Source of the DNA: Oikopleura dioica
Lineage: Eukaryota > Chordata > Appendicularia > Copelata > Oikopleuridae
Direction: 5' to 3'
Assembly: GCA_907165135.1 (NCBI GenBank)
Contig: OU015569.1
Coordinates: forward strand, 1,612,001-1,676,000
DNA: 64,000 bases
Position 1 is the stretch's first letter, and each line of letters starts with the position of its first letter. A model generated the notes under the pieces. The model searched no databases. It was not told the origin of the DNA and saw only the letters and a program-made list of their open reading frames with translations. A program made the translations under genes and the position numbers. This document shows positions 53,473 to 64,000 of this stretch, in pieces.

Positions 53473-56400
53473 TTACTGTCGATTACGTCGAGCTCGTCGA
53501 ATGCTGAGAGTAGGCAGTTGAGGCTCGTCGTTCTCGTAGCTATCGTAGTTGGGAGATTCGAAAGAGGAATAGTCATCGAGGATGATGTCCCGGGTCACCG
53601 GTACTTCTAAAATTCGTCGATCATATTTGCTCCTCTTAATTTTCTATAAAACTTACCAACATTGGCGGAAGCGTTGGCATCATCATCTTCTGGCTCAGGG
53701 CCCTTGTTGGGTCCCTTTTGGGTTACCTAAGAAAGCACTTGTTACGACAACTTAAATTTCACTTTAATATACCTCGGGGAATTTAGGGTAGCACTGAGAA
53801 GGATCACACAGACCAGGGGGACCGACAACACCTTGTGGACCTGGCTGACCGAATCCACCTCTTGGGCCGGGCTCACCACGTTCACCGGGTCTTCCGTCTC
53901 GACCAAAGCCTGGAGCACCTCGTGGACCAGCTGGACCCATCATACCAGGTTCACCGCGGATAGACATACCAGGAGGTCCCTATGATTGCGATTGAAGAAT
54001 TCTACTTTTTAGATGCCTGAATACCTTTTCACCTTCTGGACCCTTGCTACCCTTAAGACCTTGTGGACCAATCTGACCAGCAGGACCAGCAGGACCTTGA
54101 GGACCAGCTGGACCAACAGGACCAGGATCACCATTTCTGCCAGCGGGACCAGGAGGACCAGGAAGACCAGGGTAACCACGAATACCAGCAGGACCATTTC
54201 GCTGTTTAGGGAATTCCAAATTCTTGAGCTCATCTCGGATAAGAGCGAGGCAGATTTCCTTGAAAGAAGAATGATATAATTTTCGATCTCAGTAATTTTG
54301 ATACTAACCCTAATAACGTTGTCGTCAGGGTTCATGCCGGGAGGACCCATCATACCCATTGGACCAGGAGCACCTCGTTGACCAAGTGGGCCACGGGGAC
54401 CGACTGGACCTCGACCACCCTGTTCACCTTGTTTGCCAGGGGGACCCATAGGACCTCGGCCACCGTTCTCACCACGTTCACCAGGCTGTCCAGATTCTCC
54501 AGGATTACCTTGGGGACCACGTTCACCAGTTTTTCCAGGAGGACCTTCTGGGCCAGGAGGACCTTGAGCTCCGTCGAGACCGCCGACACCTTGATCACCC
54601 TTGTGTCCCTTGGGACCAGATGGACCAGGAAGACCAGCAATACCTTGAGGACCAGGCAGGCCAGTTTCACCAGTAAGACCGGGACCACCAGCAGGACCTT
54701 GTGGACCGGGCTCACCACGCATACCAGTTTCACCAGTAAGACCTTGTTCACCAGGTCGTCCAGATTCACCGGGGGGACCAGCTGGACCAGTCTCGCCAGG
54801 AGGACCAGCATCACCATTCAAACCAGCAGCTCCAGTTTCACCGGGGGGACCGGGTTCGCCTTGATGACCCTTAGCGCCAGTCTCACCAGGGGGACCAGGC
54901 TGACCATCAGCTCCAGGCTCTCCGTCGTTTCCGTCAGCACCAGTCTCACCAGGTGGGCCAGGCTCGCCATCCTGACCGTCGGCTCCAGCAGGGCCCATAG
55001 GACCAGCAGCGCCGACTGGACCTTGAATACCTTGAGGACCTTGTGGACCTTTTGGTCCAGTCTCGCCAGGTTGTCCAGGCTCTCCAGGCTCACCAGGATA
55101 TCCTTGGTTTCCTTGCTGTCCTCGAACACCTTGTGGACCAGGGGCACCATCTTTTCCTTGCCGTCCAGACTCACCAGGGACACCAGGAGGACCAGCGGGA
55201 CCAATAAGACCTTGTTCTCCAGGAGGACCAGTTTCACCCTGAACACCAGGCTCGCCGGGAGGACCTCGCTTTCCGTCTGGTCCAGGTTCACCACGTCGAC
55301 CGGCGTGACCTTTAGCACCAGCAGGACCGGGTGGTCCACCACCTTCACCAGCTGGGCCGGGAGGACCTGCAGGTCCAGTCTCTCCAGGAGCACCAGGAGC
55401 ACCAGGTTCGCCGTCTCTACCAGGGAGTCCGTCTCTTCCAGGCTCACCCTAAAATAAAAAATTAATATTATAAATTATAGATTCCAATTGTGAAAAATTT
55501 GATGGGTTTAAAAAATTACCGCAGCACTAGAAAATGAAGCATTATCTGAGTCAGGAATAGCTGCTGGGTTATTCGGGATTTCGGTTGTTGTCGGGGGAAG
55601 AGTTGTTGTTTCGTCAACAACAGACTGGACAAAAATAGACTGGTCGAAGTTGGACTGTTGGGAGCTGTCCAAAGAGGTACTAGAAAGCACAAGCGGAACC
55701 GGTTCAGGCTCTGCTGAGGTTGACCCAGCAGAATCTACAATCGGCAACGCAGGCAACTCGTAGCTAGGATCATCTGACGTCTCGTAGCTTCCTGATGCAC
55801 TCGAACTACTACCGAAGTCCGAGTAGGAAGCCGAGGCCGATGATGAGCCATCTGATACGCTGTCAGAGAAGGACTCTGAGGAGGAAGAAGAAGAATTATT
55901 CTGTCGACTTTTTCTCTTGAGTCTTTTCTCTGCCTTGCGCCGCTTTCTGGCTTCCTTCTCAGCCCGCTTCGCTTCTCTCTCTGCCTTTTTCTGTTGCTTG
56001 AGAAGGGCTCTCTCTGACCTAGAAAGGCTCTTGCTGGCGTAAGCCGCAGAGCCCCCGGATCAGCTCCCGCCGCAGCCGAGGCCGAGGCCACGGCCAGGCT
56101 AGCCAACGAGAACAATCGCATCAGAAGACTCTCTCTAGGATGCGATCTGTTTCAAGTTGTTCATCCGGCGTGGCTAGTGTGGCTCAGCCCAACCCGACCA
56201 AGCCCCTTTTGTGAAGAGAGCAAACAAGGAGGAGTTCACTCTGAGACTCTCTTTGTTTGTTCAAGAGCGTGATGGGGGTTGATCAATTACATTTGATTAA
56301 TGAGTTTCTATTCCAGAGCAAGTACGCCGGCCGGGCAACTACCGAAGTTAAATAAACCCCCACGGAACTTTTCGAACTTTTCTCACACGCTACTCTCATT

Positions 56401-58812
56401 CCTAAAAACCTCACCATGGGAAAGGTAAATCTGTAAATTTGTACTTTTTGTGATTACACCGAGGAATAACTTTGAATGTTACTTTTTCAGGCCTTTTTTC
56501 AGATAGGTTACCCATGAAGCTTACCCGAATTTACTAATGATGCTGAAATTAGCTAGTTTTTATATCAATTGATTCATTATAGACCGGAAAACTCGAAGTG
56601 AATCTGATAACATTTAATTGATAAATGGAGGATTTTTCTTTTGAAATCAAGAAGGACCAACCCTACTTTTTTTGATTTTAACTTACTGATAGATCATACT
56701 GGCGCTTTATCCTTTCGTGGGAGCGTTTTGCTTGTGCTCCCGTGGCCACAAGGCCCATAAGGAGTGTAGGCCAGAGCTTCATCTTCGACTCTGCGGGCGA
56801 TTATACCGAATACTGTATCCAAAACAAAAAATCTCTCGCTACAGTATTTGGTATGGCTGCGGTGTTTTCGGTGAGTCCCAGTCGCTAGATGTTTTTGCGC
56901 TCTGGACTGCTCTTGTAGTCCAAAGGGGGCTGTGCAAGGTCGCCACACGGCGGCGTCACGTGTCAAAAAATATCAAAAATCAAATTTTCTCGCACCTTGG
57001 ATCAGCCGCGCACCGAGACTGAAGGATTGAGAGTGCCCGGCAATGTGTGCCCAAATCACACTAGCTTGTGTGACTGGCCATCGCCACTGGGTGGTGTTCA
57101 CTTACATCCCGAAAAATCTTTTAGGATCCCTTTTTTCAGCTCTTTTCCCACAATGGTAAAAACTATTCTGCAAAATTTGTCATTGGCTTACCGGTCGAGG
57201 TCCTCTTGGAGGTCCTTGGAATCCCTCTTCGTCTGGTATCTCGCCAGGTGATGCATTGTCCTCGTCAACGGGTGCTCCAGGCTCGCCTGACAGTGAATCA
57301 ACGTCACCTTCTGGGTTAAACGAATCGTTACTTTCCGCTGGAAGAAGTTGTTGATCAGGAGCTCCTGGAAGTCCTTGGATATTATCATCCTTTCCCATGC
57401 AAGGGTAGCAAGGCTCCTCGTCACCGAATGAATCTCCTCTGTTTTCGCCTCTAGATTTCTGGTTAATTTTCAGTCTAAAATCCGAACAAATTTTAAAGCA
57501 GCTATACGTACGTGTAGAAAGAGCCTTCGTTCTCTGGAGAAATGTAAAGTTCGCTTGAAGAGTCTTCCGGTTGGTCCATGATTTGCAAAATCTCTTCGTT
57601 GTTGCTCGAGTAAGCGTCCATGTAAAGAGCGCTTGCATCGTTGTACTCAGGCCAGCGAGCGTCGCAGTGAATGTTGAAGAATTGAATGTCCACTGGCACG
57701 GAGTTGATGTGTGTGCCACGGCCGGAAGTTGCCATGCTCGTTCTTCGCTCGCCGGAACGAATGTCCTGGAAATCATCAAGCAAGCTGAAAAGGCGAGTGT
57801 TCACATGATGGAAGAACTTTTTGAAAAAATCCCGTGCTAATGGGAAAACAAGTGCCAAGACAAAATTTCAACTTCGCCAAGGTCAAGTCACTCACCTCAA
57901 GGGTAGACCCAACTCTGAGGTGCTAACTTTGTCGCTGTCGATAAACAGGCCGACGCTTTTATCCTCGCGGTTTCCGTACACCTGCAACGAGAGCTGATGC
58001 CATTCCGTGTTGAAGAGAGGCTCCGCGTTTTTGAGCTCGGAGTTGATGAGGACCTTGCCGGAGCTGTCCGCCACGATGAAGCTGACCGTTTTCCGCCGGC
58101 CGTTGATTTGGACGGAGTACTCGGCCAATCCGTCGAAGATCTTGAAGAGGTCCCACACTTGCCCCGTGGTGTACTCGGGCATGCGCAAAATACAGTTGAT
58201 CGAGAACTCCTTTGGCAACACCGGTGTCTGCGCATTCACCAAGCTGGCATCGTTGGAGATTCTATACGCGCGTTGTCGATTAGTACTTCCGGCGATTTCT
58301 GTCACGCCGAGAAGCTGTTCTCGATCTAGAGCGAGTTTAAAACAGTGAATAAATAAGAAAGCTACCGAGTCCAAATTGAGAGATGAAATCGAAGGCTGGG
58401 ATGTCGCCACCTTGAGTGTAGACATCAACGCCTGCGCAGAAGTCCTCGATCTCATCCGCTGTGACAGCGGCGCCGAGGAACAGGCCGCGTATCACAGATT
58501 TTCTCCTGAATAAATTATTTGAAAATATTGGAAGGAAAAACAGTAAGATGATGATGTTCTAATAATCTTGCTGATTAGTTGATTTCCATTTTGAGCACTG
58601 TATGTAGGCCTGTATAATCTAATTAGTACCAAGTGTGGTCCCTAACGAGGAGCTCAGCGTCAAATTCCTCAACGTCACAATGATTCGCCGGTTAAATTTC
58701 CGCTTAAAATTCTCTCGAGCGGGTGCTAATTGGCTCTCTTGTACAAAGTCAATCTCTGTCGCCATCTTCGGGGGCGAAAATGGAAAAATTAATAACGAAC
58801 TTACCACGACAT
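53473..58812 (-). CDS. FACIT collagen, COL9A1-like
   Basis: FACIT chains attach to fibril surfaces. Exons, all phase-consistent and summing to 965 codons: 58812-58805, 58505-58365, 58324-57896, 57784-57512, 57450-57192, 55448-54309, 54258-54025, 53979-53773, 53726-53657, 53606-53473. The start [19 protein letters not shown] is a signal peptide made by splicing. A thrombospondin-N/laminin-G-like domain follows: [15 protein letters not shown] (as in collagen IX NC4), [75 protein letters not shown]. Then come an acidic linker with CYPC, a long Gly-X-Y exon (380 codons in one piece), a non-collagenous break with a Cys ([17 protein letters not shown]), more helix ending [18 protein letters not shown] (typical FACIT end), and a basic tail [10 protein letters not shown]. 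Confidence 0.92.
55520..56122 (-). CDS. alternative serine/lysine-rich leader of the collagen gene
   Basis: A long open exon ends in a GTAATT donor at 55520, in the same phase as the donor at 57192. It can therefore splice to the Gly-X-Y exon in place of the laminin-G leader. It encodes [40 protein letters not shown], a poly-Ser tract and an acidic/Thr-Pro-rich stretch ([20 protein letters not shown]). An ATG at 56120 starts a perfect-looking signal peptide ([20 protein letters not shown]) but in another frame; one more G in the run at 56053-56057 would join them. Alternatively an AG near 56032 splices from an upstream leader. Confidence 0.55.
56687..56782 (-). CDS. candidate signal-peptide exon upstream of the second collagen leader
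   Basis: Minus strand: ATG at 56780-56782 opens [20 protein letters not shown], a textbook signal peptide, continues [12 protein letters not shown] in phase 0 and stops at a strong donor GTAAGTTAA. An AG giving phase 0 into the serine-rich exon exists near 56033. This would make a secreted short collagen without the laminin-G domain. Inferred, no transcript evidence. Confidence 0.45.
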
Positions 58813-59829
58813 CGTGAAGATGATGAAGTGAGTCTAATCTAATCAGAAAACTGAAGCGAAAAGGGGAGTTTGGACACTCGAAAGCCCCAATTTTGACGCT
58901 TTCACGTGTTAGCACAAATAATCAACCCAAGTCGGACGGCCAAATCACCAATTCAACAACAACTTGAGCTCTACTCGTCTTTCCCAGAAAATTCTAGCCA
59001 ACTAAAGAACTTCAGAATTAAATCATAAATGGTCGACAGTTCGAAACTCATTCTTAGCAAGCAAAAACTCTGCAGTCAATATTATAAATAAAATATTATA
59101 ATCATAATCATGATTTAAAAAGGAACACTTAGACGTGAAACTGGTGGAAGATTTTTATCAACAAAAAAAAAACCGGAAGCTACGATAAAATCCTCAGATA
59201 ATAGCCCGTGTTGATCGATAAGGGAAGCTTTATTGCAGCTGGACCGCTAGAAGCGCCAAACCCTCCATGGGTTTCTCCAATATAAATAGGAAAAGAAAAA
59301 TTGGATCTTCATCTATTCGTTGATAAAATGATACTAATATAAAAAAGTTTTTTGATTCATAACTTAAAAATAAGTTATGAAACATACGACATTATTTATC
59401 TACCTGAAGTTTTCTTCAAGCACGGAACCATTCAGCAACTTTTGACCTTTTGTCTAGTTTCCGATGATTTATTGAATAAAAAAGCATTAATAACTGTCTA
59501 TTCTCGATATTTTTTTTATTATTTTCAATAATAAATTCTGTAATATGATTTGAGTCACAATATATCTTGCCCTTAGTGGCACCCAAACTATTATTGAGTT
59601 CTTTTCCCAACTCAACGGTCTAGCCTAGACTCTAAGGTTATCATTCCCCATTAATACTTAAAGTATTAAATATCGTTTAGCGATGATTTCATTCTTCAAA
59701 CAAGAAAAACGTGAAATGTAAATTTGTTATCGAGCTGAGTCAGAAAAAGAAACTCGTCTGCGCGGGCGAGTTTTCCCTTTTCGCGAAAACCGCCGCTGGA
59801 TTTTTATAAACGACCTCGTCAAAGAGAAC
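58813..59829. other. intergenic, A+T-rich
   Basis: Upstream of the collagen start. No gene supported; short A+T-rich repeats (AATATTATAATCATAATCAT near 59090). Likely promoter region for the collagen (minus). Confidence 0.45.
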
Positions 59830-60075
59830 TACCTACACCCTGGGCTTATTTGTGACGAGATAGCGGGTCCTTTGATAGCTGCCCTAAGCCAGCATTATCG
59901 AAAATTCCTATCATCCGACCCACAGATTGAATCATTCTGGATGTCGCTTATTAGAGGTTATTGCGCGCGCTTCAAATCAACAATGCTGGCGGATTAAAGG
60001 AATTTTGATAAAGGTTGCTCAGTCATAGTATCAGCGTTTCCTTATCTCGTCACAAATAAGCCCAGGGTGTAGGTA
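59830..60075. mobile_element. 246-bp MITE with 33-bp inverted termini
   Basis: TACCTACACCCTGGGCTTAT with TTGTGACGAGATA at the left end is matched exactly in reverse complement at the right end (TATCTCGTCACAA and ATAAGCCCAGGGTGTAGGTA). The middle is non-coding. The flanks do not give a clear target duplication; a TA duplication is possible since both ends read TA. It ends 8 bp before the ATG of the next gene. Confidence 0.85.
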
Positions 60076-60083
60076 ACGTAAAA

Positions 60084-61318
60084 TGGGAGAAAGTGAAGAT
60101 TACGATTTTGTGAACGGATCGACAAATCAACCTGGCGGTTCAAATCAGCTCTACCCGAGTCTGTCTCCTTTTGCTTCTTAAAGAGAGGGAATGACTTCAA
60201 CTCGGACGGACTTGTCGACCGAGGAAGGGGATCATCAAAACCGCGATGAGTCGCATTCGCCGATTTCGATGGCCAGCACGGGAATCAGCTTCGAAGAAAT
60301 AGGCCATGACGATATTGAAGATATCAAGTAAGTTCTAGGGCAGTTGTTGATATGACCATCTTTAAGGATTGAAAACTAAGAATCTCGAAAAAAACAATCA
60401 ATTTATTTTTATTTTAAAATTTGTTCAGTAAATCGGAAGCTGGCAAAAAGTCACCGACGATTTCTTCACTTGCTTCTTCCTCCTCAAAAGATGTTTCGAT
60501 TATAGAAGACGCTTCGGAAACAGAAGTCAGCGGCGACGACGAAGAAAGCTCAACTGCCGCCAATCGTAATCTTCGAAAGCAATCGGAAATGCAGTTGGAG
60601 GAAGAGCCAGTCGTTGCTCCAGAGCAACCTCCTTTGCCGGACTCTCCGGCTTACACTCCGCGGGGATTAAACGACTCGCTAGTGAGCAGTGGATCTCTTC
60701 AAAGCCTTCGAGGACGGGGCCGTGGGCGGCTTCGAATGCCGCAGCCGCCAAAAATGACCGACCTTGGAGAATCACTAAAAATTCGTCAAGTCACCAACTG
60801 ATGCCGTGCCTCTAAGGTAAAAGATCTATTTGAGGCTTTACTCAAAGTTGTTTCACCGTAATTCACCTTTTAGAACGAATCATCCTTTCCAGTACTCGGA
60901 TCCAGAGTTGAAAGCCGAGCCTGCTCTAATTGAGAATCTTGAAATAGCAGCACCAAGTCCGCCCCAAAGAGCCACCGTTGAAAGCGACTTTTCTGAAGAG
61001 GATGCGGATGACGAGCGTAACAATTCGAGAGAAGAGAGCCCGGTTCTAGAAGAACGCCCCGAGACGCCGGTCAGAGATCAGAGAGAAGAAGAACGAAATC
61101 ATGGAGGAGAAGCTTCGAATCTACAAGTTCCAAATGAGGAATTTTTTAATTTTGAAGAAATCATTCGGGATTTGCGGGAAGAGCTGGAAACGACTAGAAC
61201 TGAATTTGATCTTCAACAAGACTCCCAAGTTGACGAATTGAACTCTCTGAAGGAAGAAATAAAGCGTCTGATGAAACAAAATACCAAATTAGGTGATGAG
61301 AATGAAGAAATAAGCTAG
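60084..61318 (+). CDS. acidic, coiled-coil protein, unknown; stop codon within the coiled coil
   Basis: ATG 60084 gives MGESEDYDF; a stop 16 codons after GTGAAC at 60111 is avoided if GTGAAC...AAAGAGAG is a 76-nt intron, giving MTSTRTDLSTEEGDHQNRDE and SMASTGISFEEIGHDDIED. Exon 2 (60429-60795) is Ser/Glu-rich with a Pro-rich patch (APEQPPLPDSPAYTPRGLND) and an Arg-Gly stretch. Exon 3 (about 60873-61318) is acidic, then coiled coil: FFNFEEIIRDLREELETTRT, VDELNSLKEEIKRLMKQNTK, ending EEIS then TAG. The frame continues past TAG with more heptads (NYEKLRESYDQVLQ). AATAAA at 61433. Possibly an adaptor; FEEI-type words could be LIR-like, a guess. Confidence 0.55.
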
Positions 61319-61668
61319 AATTACGAGAAGCTTCGCGAAAGTTACGATCAAGTTCTGCAGGGGACACGGACTATTAGTCCTTTGAAAGGATCAGTGCATT
61401 TTCAATTCCTTATTATTACTATCTATTTGTCAATAAATAAAATTTACGCCTTGCATCAATAAGTAGATACATCATCATTAGCAGCTTTTGGTGACGGTAG
61501 AGGCGAGTTGGAAGAGGGTCATTGAAGTTTATTCAAGTCCTACAGCTCGAACTATACAAAAGAAAAAGGAACAGCGGATAAGTGTACATGTGCTCTGTTT
61601 TGTTCATGGCTGTGGTGCAGCTTCAAGTGTCAGTGTACAGGTTTGGGTGGCCATAATGAACGTCGCAC

Positions 61669-63469
61669 TCAATTTCGCGACAGTGCACGCTTTTTCGAGT
61701 TTTTAATTGTGAAATTAAAATTGTAAAAAGTTGAACTTGAAAACCCGTAGCAAAATCGTCCGGCGTTGTAGTCGTCCATGTCCACTCTTTTTTTCAGCGA
61801 GACTTTGGAAGCAGAATCAACGATCAACGAAATAAGGCCGCCGAGCCAAGAAAGGCCGAGTAATGTCCAGATGTAAACTGAAATGAAAAACTTCAACTAT
61901 GAAATATTTTTTTTACTACTCTAAAAAAAATAATGCTAAGGAAACTGCCAGAGCTATTTTCATTTTCAACTAAATTTTTGGACAATCCCCGCCCAAGATT
62001 CTCGGGGATGGCCACTTGTCAACGTCAATTATAAGTATCGATAAATCGGTTGTTTTACCCGTTACTCTGTAGAAATCGAAATATATCTGTCCAATTTGAT
62101 TATGCTCGTGATCGTTGGTGACGTCTCTGTCCTGGCGATGTTGCTCCTTGTATCGAATGTAGTCCGCTAGTGAAGAAAAAAAACGCATTTCATCAATACT
62201 AAATAAAGATAAAACTCGCTTACATGTTGGGCAGTAGTCGCCGAAGCCGATTGTAAGAAGCGTGATCATCGTGAAATACCACGCTTCAAGCAGCGTCCAG
62301 CCCTCGATGTGATGGAAGACTACGGCTTTTTTAGTGGTTCAAAAATGAACCCGCATTTGTCGAATTCGGAAATATTGTCTTTTGAACCTGGCTGGAATGA
62401 GCGAGCAAAAAATGAAACCGCCGACGACGTAGACAAGCAAGGCAATGGCGGAAGCGAAACGAGCAGTTGTTTTTGCGACTTTGCGTTCTAGTTCTTTGAA
62501 CTTTTCGAGCAAGAAATCCGATGTCCTCTTCATGATGTAATAAAAAAGCGGCACTCCGATCATTGCATAGCAGATGCAGAAGACCTTTCCTGGGTTCGTG
62601 CTTGGATACACATTTCCATATCCTAATTTCTTTACATTCCTTTTCACAGATTACAAGATAGAGTACCTAGAGTTGTGACAACTGTGCCGACAAAGTAGTA
62701 CGAGCTCAGAAACGACCATTTATTTGTGCACCCGTCCGAAATCATGTCAGCATGGTCGACAGCACCAGATTTGACAGTTTTTAGCAGCTCACTGAAGAAA
62801 TAGCTAGATCTTTCGCCAGAACACTTTCCAAGATGGGTGCACTTACTTGTACATTTCTTTGGTCATTGTGATATTGTCGTCTTTGCTCAAGTCCTTTAGC
62901 TCTGTCATGTTCCTGCCGAAGCTAAAGAGAAGTAATTAGCGCTACTGTTCTGAGACTGTTGCGTTAATATTAATCCAGTTACTGTATCCCTCTGAATGCT
63001 CAGAAGGACTCACGTTTGCCAGACCATCTCTTCGCCAGCGACCAAGTAGAGTCTCCCAAACTCATTAACAAATTCGCATTTTTGTTCTTCGACAGGCCTT
63101 TCCAGCTGCATAAACATGTAAGCTCTTTCACCATCGGTTGCTCAACTGAAGATGCCTCTTTCTAGCCGCTAAGCTTTTGATCAACCGGTGCCCAAAGAAC
63201 AAGTACGAGAAATACAGTAGCAAAAGGAACCAGTACGTCCAACATGAGAAGTTTTCGTAAAAGCTGTCGGGGAGACTGTTGTCCAGATTGAACCTTAATT
63301 GAATTTCAGCCTCTTTTTGCCAGGTCTAAATTTAAATCGAGTTAAAGCTCGACCCCTCTTTCTCTAACTTTGCTCAAGCTGAGATCATCAAAACAGGGCT
63401 GCTATTAAGGATATAGCCGTTCTCAAGGCACTTTCGTAGCGCCGAAATGGGGCGATAAATTTTTTTCAT
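61669..63469 (-). CDS. two-pore-domain potassium channel (K2P)
   Basis: K2P channels carry background K+ current as dimers, each subunit with two pore loops. Reading down the minus strand: a short start exon (63469-63409, [19 protein letters not shown]), M1 at 63330-63172 ([17 protein letters not shown]), the extracellular cap ([20 protein letters not shown], with the cap Cys), a segment with an NMT glycosylation sequon, first pore [18 protein letters not shown] split by an intron inside the GYG (62623), M2/M3 ([40 protein letters not shown]), second pore [14 protein letters not shown] (about 62237-62275) and M4 ([20 protein letters not shown]). Second-filter GFG is usual for K2P. The tail ends KKRALSRN, stop at 61669. 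Subfamily not assigned. Confidence 0.92.
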
Positions 63470-64000
63470 TTCAAGACAGGTCCTACCTAAAATTATGTCT
63501 ACAGTTCGATTCTGATGTTTTTGAAAATTTTTTTCAAAGAAAATTTCTCTCTAGACCGATTTGAAATCTTACGATCACTTTTTCTCGAAATTTTTCAATT
63601 AAATCGCTAAAACTAAACCGTGTATTATTATGAAAAACTGTTAATCTAGCTTCGTAGGGCCTCAAAATTTGAAAACTCGAGCAAATTTTAATTCTAGCGT
63701 CTTCTTCTTTTTGGCTCTTCTTTTTCAAAAATGCTGCGTTCAGGGCTCTCGACCAATCAGCGCGCTCTTTCACATGCGCGCCTCACCGCGCGATGGAGGA
63801 GAGCGTCCAGCGCAGCGAACCAGAGCGCTGTCTGACGCTTTGGCTCACTCAAGTAAGCCTCATAAAAATGGCTGTAGAATCATAAATATTTGGAATCTAT
63901 TTAAATTTAGGCCCTAGGAATGTAGAAAAAGGTCCAAATTTTTAATTTATCAAAAAACTCTACCGATTTAATGGAAAATTCTTGAGAAAAAGTGATCGTA
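63470..64000. other. upstream region of the K2P gene with a G+C-rich patch
   Basis: No gene. At 63748-63850 there is a GCGC-rich patch with GACCAATCAGCGCG, a CCAAT-box (NF-Y) arrangement in an otherwise A+T-rich flank. It may be a promoter for the K2P gene (-) or for a gene starting beyond the window (+). Confidence 0.4.

Noticed and set aside
54013-55457. Long plus-strand frames rich in Thr/Arg/Ser
   Set aside because: They are the antisense of the collagen Gly-X-Y exons; the repeat keeps all frames open.
56700-56965. Structured RNA with several stems such as ACCGAATACTGTA/TACAGTATTTGGT
   Set aside because: Compared with U1-U6, SRP, RNase P/MRP and U3 signatures from memory with no match; part of it reads better as a signal-peptide exon.
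1-64000. CRISPR arrays, bacterial operons, riboswitches, retroviral or LTR elements
   Set aside because: No regularly spaced direct repeats of CRISPR type, no gag/pol-like frames and no paired LTRs; intron-split animal genes occupy the window.
1-64000. Known larvacean spliced-leader sequence or clear operons
   Set aside because: I saw no recognisable leader gene and no tightly packed same-strand gene runs.

Overview
The window is nuclear DNA of a metazoan, most likely a tunicate of the larvacean (appendicularian) type. Evidence: intron-split animal genes (WDR12, bestrophin, K2P and Kv potassium channels, core-2-type GlcNAc transferases, SLC18B1-like transporter, a collagen IX-like FACIT chain), many introns of only about 40-55 nt, genes on both strands, AATAAA signals close behind stop codons, and vertebrate-type TTAGGG motifs. 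The FACIT collagen points to a deuterostome and the tiny introns to a larvacean. The species cannot be settled by eye. Exon limits were read by hand from frame, splice signals and protein sense, so most first exons and some boundaries are provisional.

Layout. 1-5.4 kb: end of WDR12 (+), bestrophin (-), and a beta-lactamase/PBP-like serine hydrolase (+). 5.4-9.5 kb: mostly non-coding, a 70-codon ORF, a RING-finger gene with an internal partial duplication (-), and tRNA-Met (-). 10.2-12.2 kb: a cysteine-rich protein with phospholipase A2-like and galaxin-like segments (-). 13.8-16.6 kb: a foldback element and two tandem paralogues with RBR-like zinc fingers (-). 20-28.4 kb: a serine-rich unknown (+), a sushi-like ORF (+) and a large sushi plus leucine-rich-repeat gene (+). 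29-36.8 kb: a voltage-gated K+ channel, a one-TM small protein and an MFS transporter (all +). 41-46.7 kb: two tandem GT14 (GCNT-like) genes (+). 49-52.2 kb: a VWA protein (+), a coiled-coil protein (-) and a 43-residue protein (-). 53.5-58.8 kb: a COL9A1-like FACIT collagen (-) with a second possible 5' leader. 60-63.5 kb: a coiled-coil gene (+) with a stop inside its heptads and a K2P channel (-).

The most distinctive content is non-autonomous DNA transposons. One family has CAGAGTTGCAAATTT termini, 8-bp target duplications and an interior of TGAGC pentamer blocks (six copies, several in introns). A second is a palindromic family with CTGGGCTCGGCAACC termini and AAGCCGCGAAGCGGCTTCG cores, also with 8-bp duplications. 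One copy of the second family sits inside a coding exon, and removing the element plus one target copy restores the frame, so it is a candidate recent intron gain. There are also nested hairpins, long inverted-repeat elements and interstitial telomere-like repeats.
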